A DNA stretch of 64,000 bases from Prunus persica (taxonomy: Eukaryota; Streptophyta; Magnoliopsida; Rosales; Rosaceae): assembly GCF_000346465.2 (NCBI RefSeq), contig NC_034012.1, forward strand, positions 3,311,134 through 3,375,133. The letters are read 5' to 3'. Below, piece after piece: positions 1-11,476 of the stretch; position 1 is the first letter of the stretch, and every line of letters begins with the position of its first letter. The translations under genes and the position numbers were made by a program. The notes under the pieces were generated by a model. The model did not search any database. It saw only the letters and a program-made list of their open reading frames with translations, and had not been told where the DNA came from.

Positions 1-2579
1 ATTTTGGGGCGATGGACGACCCGTCGTGTTATTAAATATATGGGGGGCTCACTGCTCACAATCTTTCAATAATAATATCTTATCTTATGCGATATTGTAA
101 TTTGTAACCAAAGAGCAAGCTACCAAAACATTGCAGCTTGCTTGTCTCACCTTACAATTTATTAAAATTGCAACATACAAATCACATCAAATTCTAATGT
201 CCTAAATTTTGTTATTTCATTGAAACATGGTGCCCTTCAAGCAAGGATGACAATTTTATATTGATTTTTTCTTTCATAATGGGGCGAGTCGAGGAATTCA
301 TTTCCCAATGAACTCTATTTCCAGAGTTACGAACATAATATATTATTTTTCTCATTAACAATATATCATCTATAAGTAGCACACAACAAGCCATATATGC
401 TAATGATCGAGCATGAAAGCTCTACGAATGCTACGGATTAATTGAGACTAAACTCATCTTTTGTAAGTTTTATTATGAAGTGAGGAATGAGTTGCTATGT
501 TATAATGTTAAATTGCATATAATATTAGCAATCAAACCATTATGAGTCACAACACAAATTGTGTGACAAATAATCTTTGATAAGACTTGTAAGATTGTGA
601 ATGCAAGCATTTATATTTATGTGATGAGGATTGAATGTCTATGAGTTACAAAGTGGGCAGAAACCACCTGGGGTCCACACTGAAGAAATAGGAAATGAAC
701 CCTTGTATAAAAAAGGGAAAACAAGGCAAAAAGACAGAGATGGTGAGCAGGAGGAGGGTACATTGCCAATTCCATCAATGAGAAGCTAATTTGGAAGGTG
801 GCGCATAGCAGGAGATACATATGGGCCCCGCCTCAAAAGCCCACCCTTCTCTGCGCGCTAAAAGCCTTCACCGTCTGGATGTCAATGATGTCAGTCTCTT
901 ATTATCAGTAGTTATATTGGATCCATCAGTCCACTCACGCAAAAAATAGATAACCAGCGCCAGCATTAGTCACGTGATCTCAAACCAACAAGAAAAGACT
1001 CAGTCAGTCTACACTACAGTACATTAGAACAACAAACTTCTTCGGAACGAAAATAATACTGTTTTATTATTTACGGTCAGTTATAATATATTACGTGTAA
1101 TAATTTTTTACTTAATGTATTATAATTAATTGAAAATAAGAAAACAGTAATATCCCGTTTCACACAACAAAAGGAGAAGAAGAGGAGGGAGAGAGATAGT
1201 GCGGCAAAGGCCAAGTACCAACCAACACACGAAAACAAACTCACACTCACGCATCACACACACTGACAAAAGACAAAAGTGGCAGCAGTAGCTACAGCTA
1301 CCTGAGACATCCCCACGCTGTGTTGTGGCCACCGCAACCGCACGCCGGCATGCAACCAGGCCCCGCCGCTCCTTTACCTGGCCCCCACCTCCCCCCTTAC
1401 CCCCAAACAAGCAATCACAACTCTGGGTCCCATTGTCCACTCCCTCCTCCAATCCAATCCAATCCTTCTCATGTTTGACATTTTCATTAGACCTACACCT
1501 CTCACCTAGCTTATAGTAATACAATTAGCCACGCTACTCCACATAGTCCTAGCCTAATTAAAGCAAATAACCAATTTCATTAATTTGGTGTATTGTTGTG
1601 TAAATACATAGTAGGCAAGGCAATCATGAGTGAATCAATAGTTAGATATCGTTAACAAGCAACTAGACAAATTCCATTACTAAGAAAAAGAGAAATACAG
1701 TTAAATTAATAGCTTTAGTCGGTGCGTGCAAACAAATATTTTATTCATTAAAATTAATATGAAAAGGAGAAGTTAAATTTGGATATTTTCAAACATTAGA
1801 CAATTGTGCGTAGTACAACTAAACTATGCTTAAACCCTTGCACCACTCGTAGTTTAATCTCTAATAGTTGAATTAGAAGCCTAGTCCAACACTCCAATTA
1901 GCATGAACCAAAAAAGATTAAGGTCAAGGTGGATTTGTCAAAATTAGGCAACCTGGTCAAGTGAATGCGACCGTTTGAAAAAAAAATATGATGGTCCACA
2001 GATACCATTATCATGACAAGCCTAATCATAACCTTATCCCCCTTCCCTTTACATACCCAATTTCCCATTTTACCCACCATTCTCCTTAACCCATAATCAC
2101 TTGTGCTGGTTGGCTGGCAGAGGGAAAATACATGGATCTAGAAGCAATTATTATCAAGTCCTATAAAAAATATATTCAAAACGACACCGTTTTATCGTAG
2201 TGTTGTACATTACCTGGTCGCAAGTAGCGGCCGCGAAGGACCACCCCGCCCTTTTTAAAAAGCCTAAACACGTGTTAAGGCCCGTGATTCCGGAGTCAGA
2301 GCCAACAAAAACAAATAAAAAGAAGAGACTGCCACTCTCGTAATTTACCAAATCAACAATGGCAATTACATTCTCCCGTTGTATTTAGCTCTCACCCTCC
2401 CCCAAAACCCCCCCCTGTCTCTCTCTCTCCTCTCTCCCTCTCTCGCTCTTTATTATTAAAAACCATTCTCCAAACAGAAACCGCCAATTCCCGGTTTGCC
2501 GGCTGGTTCGCGCCACCGGTCGTCACACTCCGTTCGGGTTAGTCCGTTTGGCTCCCGAGAAAACCAGAATCGCCACCGA
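1..2579. other. Intergenic DNA and promoter/5' UTR side of the BZR1-like gene
   Basis: No gene could be supported here. The first 2.3 kb is AT-rich with scattered short open frames that have no recognisable domain and no convincing splice sites. The last 200 bases become C/T-rich (see the separate tract) and lead into the first coding exon at 2580, so they are probably promoter and 5' UTR. A CACGTG G-box lies near 971. I see no convincing TATA box. Confidence 0.6.
2415..2450 (+). repeat. CT-rich pyrimidine tract in the presumed 5' UTR
   Basis: An almost pure C/T run with (CT)n cores lies 130-165 bases before the BZR1-like start codon. Such tracts are common in plant 5' UTRs and core promoters (Y-patch type). 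The role here is inferred from position only. Confidence 0.5.
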
Positions 2580-5318
2580 ATGATGACGTCGGGAACGAGA
2601 ATGCCGACGTGGAAGGAGAGAGAAAACAACAAGAAGAGAGAGAGGAGGCGCAGAGCCATCGCCGCGAAGATCTACTCGGGCCTGAGGATGTACGGAAACT
2701 ACAAGCTACCGAAGCACTGCGACAACAACGAAGTCCTCAAAGCTCTCTGCAACGAAGCTGGTTGGACCGTCGAAGAAGACGGCACCACTTACCGAAAGGT
2801 ATATATAGTTCCTTCATCCTTGCTCTCTCTCTCTCCCTCTCAAATTCTCAAAGCCATTTTTGCTCAATTCGCTTGCGGTAATGTTAAAATGCGCCGTGGC
2901 GTTTGAAAACACCGCTTCCGATCCGATTTTTCTTTTGTGCTTTTTGAAACTCTTGCTTAAGGTAGCTTAATTAAGCAGCGGATTTTGTAATCAGTCTGGC
3001 GCCGATCGGTGTGATCGATGGCTCAGATTGAATCTGGTGATTGTTTTACTTGCTTAATTTCTGTGTTTAATAATCTCAGCTAACGGCGTACGTTAGATCG
3101 TTAATGTCGAGCGGGTCGCACGAAGCACGAGGCTCTTAGAGATTCGTTCGATTCTTTTCTATGAAAACGATGAACGCAATATTCAGAGACCTGCAAGCCT
3201 TTCTCGTGTGACCAAAATACCCCCGCTCGATTAACGAAATGAGAGACTCTCAATAGCGGGCATTTGGGTCTTTGTTGAGGGTATTTTCGTCATTTGGGAT
3301 TCTTCCCACCTCCAACTTTCACTTGGATTTAATACAACCGAATGTTCTCTCTCTCTTTTATCAGTCTGTTGACTGTTTTTTCTCTCTGCTTCCGATTTCT
3401 GAGCTCGTGGCTAAATTTGCGTGAAAGTGAAAACCTTTTCTTTATCTCTCTGCTTTCTTTTTCTTCTTTTTACTGCTCAAAGACTTACTGTGTCCGTGTT
3501 CCAAAACTGCCACTTCACCCGCCTTAACCGGTCGTGAGACAACGAGGGCAATTTGGTCTTTCGACGCTCAACGGGTACAACGACCAAGGACTTTTATTTA
3601 TTTGTTTTTTTTTTTTCTGGAATTCTTGGCCTGTTTCCGAGATTTACGGGGCAATCACAGTACTTTCCCGTTGGATTGAGAACATGGCATATGATGGTTT
3701 GTGGGCCGGTGTTTTACTCTTTTTTTAATTTTGGGTTTTATTATAATTTATAATAATTAGGCTTTTTAAATTTAGAATTAATTTTTATTTGAAAAGTGGA
3801 AATTTTGCTTGGTGATTAAAATGGGGGGCAGCCCAACCAAAAGAGGTTTATGAGAGGAAAGGATGATTTCTTGTTGGAAATCCTTGGATTCCTTTTTTTG
3901 GTTAAAATTGTAATTGCAATCTTTAAGGCGGTAAAGCGTGTGTGTGGCTTTAGATTGTGATGAGAGGGAACATGTTGGGCGATGGCGTGTCGTGGAGGGG
4001 CCGCGTAACAACTAATACGCAGCCGCTGTTTGACATTATTGTCTCTCTTAATTCGGTCTTCATCTGAATCTGAGTGCAATTAGTCAATTACATTTTTGCC
4101 ACCATTCCCCTATTAAGGGTGACCTAATTTTATGTAGGCAGGTTGTGTTTTGGGAGAAACAATTCTTTTAGTTAATGAGGCTCCTTTTTTATATAAAAAA
4201 TAGAAGCCTATGTTTTGGTAGAGAAAAAGAAAACATAGCAGCAGAGCATAAAAGAAAACATAGCAGCAGAGCATAATCAATCAAGGACAAATTTTCAGCT
4301 TTAATCAACTAAGGTCTTAGGAAAACACTGAACTTACTCTGGCTTGCTTCCTCTTATTAGCGATGAAATAGAGTAACAATTCTCAGTCTACTAGGAAATT
4401 GCGTGTTTTGGCATTTGAAGTACTTAGGATCTTTGCAACACCATTTTCATGTGGTTAGGCTTTAAGATTTCCTCAAGTGAAGTTCAAACCAATTCAGAAT
4501 CTCAGACTTTTGATGAATATTTGTATAATTTTGTCTCACAATAGGTGATATGTTCATTGTTGCAGGGATGCAAACCTGTGGATCGCATGGACATAATGGG
4601 AGGATCTACATCAGCAAGTCCATGTTCTTCATACCAGCCAAGTCCATGTCAATCCTACAATCCAAGTCCTGCCTCTTCTTCATTTCCAAGTCCAGCTCGC
4701 TACCCTGCAAATGCAAACGGCAACGCTGATGCCAATTCTCTCATCCCATGGCTTAAAACCCTCTCATCAGGTTCATCATCTGCTACATCCAAGCTTCCCC
4801 AACTCTTCATTCAAGGGGGTTCCATAAGTGCTCCAGTCACTCCACCACTGAGCTCCCCAACTTCCCGAACTCCTCGAACCAAAAGTGACTGGGATGAAGC
4901 AGTGGCTGGCTCAAACTGGGCAGGGCAGAATTATCCTTTCCTGCCTTCATCCACCCCACCAAGCCCCGGTCGCCAGGTTCTGCCTGATTCAGGATGGCTT
5001 GCTGGACTGCAAATTCCCCAGAGTGGCCCATCATCCCCCACATTCAGCCTTGTCTCGAGAAACCCTTTCAACTTGAAGGAGGCTTTGTCGGGTGGAGGGT
5101 CTCGGATGTGGACTCCGGGGCAAAGTGGAACATGTTCGCCAGTAGTTGCTGCAAGTGTTGATCACAGTGGAGATGTTCCAATGTCAGATGGAATGGCAGC
5201 GGAGTTTGCATTTGGCAGTAACACATCAGGATTAGTGAAACCATGGGAAGGTGAAAGGATTGAGGAATGTGTATCAGATGATCTCGAACTAACTCTTGGA
5301 AGCGCTAGAACAAGGTAA
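2580..5318 (+). CDS. BEH4: BES1/BZR1 homolog (BEH4-like) transcription factor
   Basis: Brassinosteroid-signalling transcription factor acting in the nucleus, 322-323 aa. Exons: 2580-2798 and 4566-5318, separated by a 1.77-kb phase-0 intron at the position after TTYRK that is typical of the family. The start is either 2580 or the adjacent in-frame ATG at 2583; the latter has A at -3 and gives the family N-terminus [10 protein letters not shown]. Residues about 8-75 are the basic atypical bHLH DNA-binding region ([32 protein letters not shown]). A Ser/Pro-rich region follows ([11 protein letters not shown]) with many GSK3/BIN2-type SxxxS/T sites, then a PEST-like [12 protein letters not shown] stretch. 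The C-terminal DDLELTLG contains an EAR-like LxLxL repression motif. Length matches Arabidopsis BEH3/BEH4 (about 320 aa). BEH4 versus BEH3 cannot be settled by eye. The stop codon lies inside a perfect splice donor (see findings). Confidence 0.93.
4229..4278 (+). repeat. 25-bp tandem duplication in the BEH4-like intron
   Basis: Two adjacent copies (4229-4253 and 4254-4278) of a unit beginning GAAAACATAGCAGCAGAGCA, nearly identical. It lies within the intron and changes no coding sequence. It looks like a recent replication-slippage event. Confidence 0.7.
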
Positions 5319-5954
5319 GTTGGAATCGAATTCGTGGGCGAATGGATCCAACTGTTTTAAGAGTTCCTCAACTTTACTGGTTTTGTTTGTTAAGGACCTT
5401 GTGTTGGTGCTGCAGATGAGAGAATGAATTGGGAGAGAACCGTTTATGGGTCTCTTGATGCAGGTTCTTCCTTCTCTTCATGCCAAGTTCCACTTCATGT
5501 CCCAGGGTGTTTTAGTGGGTCAGTTAGAAGTACAGTGAGTAGGAGCAGCTGTTTTCTTTTTCTTTTTTCTACTTTTATTTTTTCCTTAACAAAAGAGCAC
5601 TAAAAATTAAATTATAAATAGTTCATGGTGGTGTTTTGCCCCTTCTGTTAAATTCATTCTTCCATTTTATTCTTCTTTGTCATTTTTTTTTTCTCCACAT
5701 AACATTGGAAGGATTCATATATGATCTTGGTTTGTTTGTTTGTTTGTTTGGGATTTGTGATTGAGTCTGATTTTGGAAGTGAAGACTAACTCATTGCCTA
5801 CAAGTTCTGACCTCTTCAGCTCAATAGCATGTTTGGTTAACATACCTGCCATTTTATTACTAAAAATTGCATTTTATATAAGTATGAATTGTAAGAAGAC
5901 AAGCCTTTTATTAGATTGAGATGTACTCCTAATATATAACGCAATATGCATTAT
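5319..5954 (+). other. 3' UTR and downstream region of the BEH4-like gene
   Basis: Non-coding. It contains a possible 3'-UTR intron (5315-5415, donor GTAAGT, acceptor CTGCAG) and T-rich sequence. A short direct repeat (around 5908-5965 and 6714-6780, sharing ATTAGATTGAGATGT) begins here. No gene is seen. Confidence 0.5.
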
Positions 5955-6340
5955 CTGTCATTATCATCCTGTTTCTGCTCTCTATAAGCTTCAACTCCTC
6001 CATCATTCTGTCATCCACAAAACAAAACAGTGTGCTATCCAATTTTGAAAAGATTCAAACGCTCAATTTTGTAAGTTGCAAGCCACAAACAAGCGCAAAG
6101 CAATACTCACATGATCACATCCAGTTAAACATGCGCACAAACACATAACATCAAGAAAACCCAATTCAAAAAAGAAAAGAAAAACCGAAGTTCGAGTGGA
6201 GGGACGAGAAATCCGAAACTCTAGAAGCCAATGCCTCGGGCTCAACCTTAGAATTTGAGCTTTTGGGGACCCTCCATTAGCTTAACCAAATCAAGCTTCG
6301 TTTTTTATGTTCTTGTTCTGCATGTACTATCCATGAAGGC
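5955..6340 (-). pseudogene. Truncated duplicate of the 5' end of the FYVE-SYLF (CFS1-like) gene
   Basis: The region aligns by eye with 9400-10050, the first exon, first intron edge and 5' UTR of the CFS1-like gene on the same strand. Shared stretches include the exon-1 coding region with its CTCCATTAG start context followed by TTAACCAAATC, and the exon-2 border (CTGCTCTCTAT, CCATCATTCTGT, GCAAAGCAATACT). Most of intron 1 is missing from the copy. Its ATG at 6277 reads MEGPQKLKF and then stops, whereas the intact gene continues (MEGPHKLDSEVEAEAL). There is no FYVE or SYLF coding sequence nearby, so it is a dead 5' fragment. Confidence 0.8.
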
Positions 6341-7164
6341 GGTGGCTTCATGAACAATATTAGGGAGGATTTTTCCAAGGGACTGAGGGAGGCCAACAGA
6401 GGCCAATTTATCTGCAACGTTTTTATAAGAGAACTAATAAACATTGGAAATGCAGAAGCGTTTTGAGTTTTCATAATTACATTTCTCTCTCTTTCCTTTG
6501 AATTCTGCTCCATTTTAGCATCAGGTCAAATAAAGTCCTGTCTTCTTCGTCGCTCGCCAAGGCCATCTAGATTTGATCCACACACACGCTTCTGTCTTCT
6601 TCTCTTATTACGCCTAGTTTCAAAAGATGGAAGAGTGAGGAGTCCACTCTTTTGGCTAGAAAAATGGAGATATGCAAATTACAAATTTCAACCTTTAAAA
6701 TCTGACAAGTTTTTCATTAGATTGAGATGTGCTCATAATATTAGGTAATTAATTTCCACCTGTTCTATGCGTTATTTGTCTTTGGGAGGGGAACAAAAGC
6801 CATCTGCCATGATCGTATTATGGTCCGGAACAAAACCAGAAGTTCCAGTCATAAAACAAGTCTTCCAACAAAGTACTATATTTACTATTCTGATTTCTTT
6901 TGTTAAGAAATACTTTTCAATGAGTTTTGGCTTTTGTCCAGAACAAATGTGTCATTTACAAATAGAAATCGAGACGGCATGAGTATATATACACTGCGGT
7001 GGTTTCCATGTACATGCTATGTCCCAGGAAGTGTTTCATGGGCAAAGAATGGCAGCAGCTGAAAGCTTCAAAGCATATGCACAGAACATACAATCTTCAA
7101 AGATTCATTTCCCCCTGATCATAGGTAACTTTTACCAAGTAATCCAGGGATGTGCTCAACTTTG
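6341..7164. other. Intergenic DNA and 3' UTR of the CFS1-like gene
   Basis: No gene is seen. The segment near 7000-7164 directly follows the CFS1-like stop codon on the minus strand and is probably its 3' UTR. The remainder is AT-rich and contains the second copy of a short direct repeat at 6714-6780. Confidence 0.5.
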
Positions 7165-10008
7165 TCACCCCTCAATCTTCTGATACAAATCTGCGAGGGC
7201 ACGATAGAGGGTAGCAGCGGCAGGTGGTTTGGGCAACGAGCCAAGAAGTACATCTGATGCAGTTATTGACTGGCTGCCATAAAATCGAGAATTCACCTTT
7301 GTGCGGGTGGTTACAATACTACCTTCAAGTGAACATCCAACAAATGCACCTGGAATTGCAATAATTGATGATGTAATGTGGTATTATTTATAAGGAAACT
7401 ACTCAAAATGAAAATATAAAGAAAAATAAAAGGAAATACAGGTATAACATCAGAAATGCATATTAAGTTGGAAAAAATAGGACACCTTTACTACAGCTGT
7501 ATGTATAACAAGCAGCGTAACCACCATCACCGGCTCGAACATCAGCTTCAACTGCCCTTCCAACAACGCCAACTGCAGCACTCAAGCCAGCTCCTACAGA
7601 TAGATGCACATTACCACTGAATGTTTTTACAGCCTCAGTTGTTCTCAAAATAATGATAAAGTCCGTCAACTCCCCTCCAGCCTGCAACAAAAAAGAGGGC
7701 ATGGGATTTTAAGTCTTCAGATATATACAAAACACATACTGAGACTGGGAAGGTTTTGTTATGCTGACTTAATAATAATATCACATTTCAAACTTCTTAA
7801 ACTTGCATAAATAGGAAGCTTTGAACAAGGATTCAATTTAAAATTGATATAGACAGCAAAAACTTCATAGATTTGGTACAATCAATATTTTTCTAAAAAC
7901 TGTTTAAATCTTATTGTTGTTCCTCCATTTGACTAAACATGAATAAACATATGCAATGGTTATTTCTGTCAGAGTAGTTGCAAATTGTCAAACTGGAGAA
8001 TAAATGTCAAAGTTGTTATAAATAAAATATTGCACCTGTGCTCCCCAACCTATACCAAATGTAGAAACAGCAGATGGTGGAGACCAAGAGCCATCTTCTC
8101 TACGAGCAATCACGACTCCAGTACCTATATTGTAGGTAACCATAACTCCAACTTTCACAGCAGTGATTATTGCAAGGCCTTTTGCTTGTCTTAGAATGGC
8201 ATCCGGAATTGACTTCTCAGGTTTTAGGGAGCATACCTGAACAATTAATTCCATGCGTTTATAGAATATTCATGCCAGTTAGAAAAACATTTTCATTAAG
8301 AAATTAAGAGTACATGTTAATATCGTAGAGACCGATTTTATTCTTTAAATAACCAAATTCATGAATTCTTCTCCCACTATAATTTATGATCCATACAGGG
8401 GCTAATTTTTGCGCACATTTATTTAAGTCATAAGTTCTCAAGCCAAAGCAACACAGTCACTAAGATATTGGGCCTTCTCGATGTAATTCAAACTTAAGGC
8501 AAATACGTTCTTAAGGTAAAACTGGAGCTCACTGGCTATCAAAGCAGTAGAGGCATCAACAATGCATGTTCAACAGTTTTGACACTTCAGAGTCTTACCT
8601 TCTTATAAACACGAATTGCATTTGCCGCCTTATATATCTCATACTCCATGGATTGTCCCCAAGGAATATTAACCCACGACCGCAAAGTACTAAGGTCTGT
8701 AAGATCCTGGGTTGGCATCTGGGCTGCATGGCTTACTTGGTCCATTAAGTATGGCTGGACCGAGTCAAGTCGTACACAGCATACATCACAGACTCGTTGG
8801 GGATCCGCAACACGGAACTTTGCTGGCATCAAACTCCTTCCCTTAGAGCAGTCACCACAAAATATTCCTCCACAAAACCGACAATGATGCCTAGAACACA
8901 TGATGGGATGAAAATGCACGCCACAGAGCATACAAGCAGATGCAGAACTGTCAGCCAACCATTTTGGTGGCTCTGCTTCGATAAGTTCTCTTACATTAGC
9001 AAAGTTTGCATCTGTGAGTGTTTGGGCCATTTCTTTCCAAGCCTGGTCAAGGAGATTATCCGATATCCATGAAAGTTTGCATCCATATATATCAGCTGAA
9101 GCAATTGAACTTACTTTCCCACGGGCTGCAAGCAGCATTTCTACCATCACATCCCACATAGTCAGCTCCTTCTCTTCCCCAATATACTGGCCCCAACCCA
9201 TGTCACCATCAGGAAAGTATCCCCCATTTGAGTAGAAACCTTTGGCCCACTCTTCATGCTCAGTTTCCCACATAGGCGGAACCGAAACGGGTATCCAAAC
9301 CCCAGTTTCTTCAGAAAGTGGAGCATCATAATAAAAGTATTTTCTTGGCTCCCCATTTTCCTTCTCATGTAACTCAGAGTCACATTCTCTAGATTCTGTC
9401 ATTATTTGGTCATCATTATGCTTCTGCTCTCTATGATTTTCAACTCCATCATTCTGTACATAAAAAAAACAGCAGGTAGCAATTAAAATTTTGCCAAGCC
9501 GCAAGCACAAAGCAATACTTACAGGCCGCAGACACAAAAACTAAACTAAAACAGAAAGACCTTTTTTTTTTTCTTCTTAATTTTTGGAGAAGGCCCTAAA
9601 ATTGAAACCATGCCACCGAAAGACTGTACTTTCCCATTTCAATGACTGTACTTTCTAATTTCCCCGGATTGAATTTTACTTCTGAATCGCAAAGAAACCC
9701 TAATTGTTCTCATAGGTGAGGCAACACCAGCTCAATTTTGGGACTTTGACAGAATGATAATCGAATACGTCAAGATATGCACATATAGAGTATGATCAAA
9801 TCCCAAAACTTATTCTTCGCCCACAAAAGAATTCAAAACTTAAACACACTCAAATAAATGAAATCAAGAGAAGCAGAGAGAGGATGAATATTACCGGCGG
9901 AGATTGGAAATTGGGGTGGAGGGTGTCTTCCTGAAGCGAGAAATCCGAAACCCTAGAAGCCAAAGCCTCGGCCTCAACCTCAGAATCGAGTTTATGGGGC
10001 CCCTCCAT
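7165..10008 (-). CDS. CFS1: FYVE and SYLF domain endosomal protein (CFS1-like)
   Basis: Phosphoinositide-binding endosomal protein, 516 aa. Exons on the minus strand: 10008-9895, 9453-8599, 8236-8036, 7681-7486, 7349-7165; all introns are GT-AG and the frame is continuous. Residues about 203-265 form a FYVE zinc finger: WLAD, four CxxC-type pairs, the SRHHCR basic motif and RVCDVC. This signature binds PI3P on endosomes. Residues about 300-515 form a SYLF (Ysc84/DUF500) lipid- and actin-binding domain (ILRQAKGLAIITAVKVG, GIGWGAQ, AGGELTDF, GAFVGCSLEGS). FYVE followed by SYLF is the plant-specific arrangement of Arabidopsis At3g43230/CFS1, linked in the literature to ESCRT, autophagy and cell-death control. 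I see no P(S/T)AP tetrapeptide in the translation. The length is slightly above the Arabidopsis protein. A broken 5' copy lies downstream at 5955-6340. Confidence 0.93.
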
Positions 10009-11119
10009 TAGTTTAACCAAATCAAAGCTTCGATCTTTATGTTCTTCTTCGGCGTATACTAATCATTCAGGAACAATCGCAACTAATTCCGTGAGGACGA
10101 AGAGGGATTGTGACGAAAACAAATTGCAAAACACAATTATTATTGCTATTATTATTTTGGATAGAACAGAAAATAGGATTGGCGAAAAAACATGAATTGC
10201 TTATAGTAGAGGATGAAGCTGTAATGTCGTGTCGGCCAGTCTTCGTCTCTAAAACGTTTCCTTCGTCTATTTATTGTTGGAGCCCAGTTTTATTTCTAAT
10301 TACTTCATTTGCTAGACTTTTATTCAGTTAATCATTATTCATTTTTCATCAAATAAGTTTTGTCTTTCTTTTTCCAAAAGAAAACTCAATAAGCATGTGT
10401 TACAGTGTTATCTTACAATTTTAGCAAAGTTAAAAAATATATATATATATATATATTTGTTGAAAGCAAAGTTTAATTTTGGAAAATATGTTGGTAACAT
10501 AGTTGCTAAACTATTATTCTTTGAAAGTTATATTTAGTTGCTAACGGAATCTAGTCCGATAGAAGAATATGACATTTTAGAATCTTAAAAATTTGTTAAA
10601 AAGCAACAACAAAAACAAAGAATATGGAAAAAATTCCTGTCATATTTATGAACATAATCTAAACAAGCAAAAACAATTTCTTTCGTAACCGAGAATTGTT
10701 TACAACATTAGTGATTTACAAGATAATAGACTACTCATCTCTTGCTCCAAACTACAGGCACATGGTAAGGGAGGAGATTTATTACACAATCAAGATGTTA
10801 TAAGGATTAGATCTTGAGACCTTTTGTCTGCAAACCAATGATATTTTTTACTGGGCTAGACCCCGTTAGTATCTTCTTTGGTTGTTATTTTAAGTATTAT
10901 ATTACCTACCAATTCTTAATTATTACCAAATACATTTTCAACATAAATTTAAAAATATATTTCAGCATGAAATTAACAAGAAATTATGACTTTGAAATTG
11001 AAAATAATAATGATATATGTGAAATTTACCCCATTATTCTAACATCGCAGCGAGCGAACCGGCAGAGACGAACGGTGTGTTGTCTTAGAAGCCACTAGCA
11101 GAGTCTGAGCGGGTCACCA
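10009..11119. other. Divergent intergenic region between CFS1-like and small secreted protein genes
   Basis: About 1.1 kb between two divergently transcribed genes, so it should hold both promoters. It contains a (TA)n microsatellite at 10437-10456. No coding sequence is supported. Bases 11045-11119 become GC-rich and are probably the 5' UTR of the next gene. Confidence 0.5.
10437..10456. repeat. (TA)n microsatellite
   Basis: Uninterrupted TA dinucleotides, about ten units, in intergenic DNA. It is likely length-polymorphic. Confidence 0.85.
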
Positions 11120-11476
11120 ATGGCAACCCGGTTCCCGAGTCCGAGTCCGAGTCATAAAGTGGCGAGCTTGGTCCTGGTCCTGGTCCTCTTAGCTAGCCTC
11201 TACGGCTCCTGCCGTGGATCTGAGTCTCGGATCCATCCGGGTCGCGACCTGTTGGCCACTCAAAGGAGGAACAACGGCAGTCAGAACCAGATCCCGAGCT
11301 GCAACGACATGTCGTCGGAGTCACAGTGCTCCCGGAACCCAAAGTGCCGGTGGTGCCGCAGCGACGTCCTCAACGACATGTGCTTCCCAAAGCTCGAGGC
11401 TTTGCGCTTACCCCTACAGGTCTTCTCTTGCAAAATTGACTACAGTCGTCTCAACAGAAATCATGAGAAAGCTTAG
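11120..11476 (+). CDS. Small secreted cysteine-rich protein, function unknown
   Basis: Single-exon frame of 118 aa starting at the first ATG after a GC-rich leader. Codons are GC-rich compared with the AT-rich flanks, which supports real coding. Residues about 14-31 are a strongly hydrophobic core (VASLVLVLVLLASLYGSC) after a short basic N-terminus, so a signal peptide or signal anchor. The C-terminal half (about 60-108) has six cysteines spaced C..C..C.WC..C..C (PSCNDM, ESQCSRN, CRWC, DMCF, FSC), resembling a PSI-like knot. I recall similar uncharacterised plant proteins ending in a RLP.QVFSC pattern, but I know of no assigned function. Secretion is inferred from the leader. It lies divergent to the CFS1-like gene. 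Confidence 0.75.
   Translation: MATRFPSPSPSHKVASLVLVLVLLASLYGSCRGSESRIHPGRDLLATQRRNNGSQNQIPSCNDMSSESQCSRNPKCRWCRSDVLNDMCFPKLEALRLPLQVFSCKIDYSRLNRNHEKA

Noticed and set aside
1126..1524. 132-codon minus-strand open frame and an overlapping Pro/Ser-rich plus frame
   Set aside because: Low-complexity composition, no domain, no conserved start; probably promoter-region sequence.
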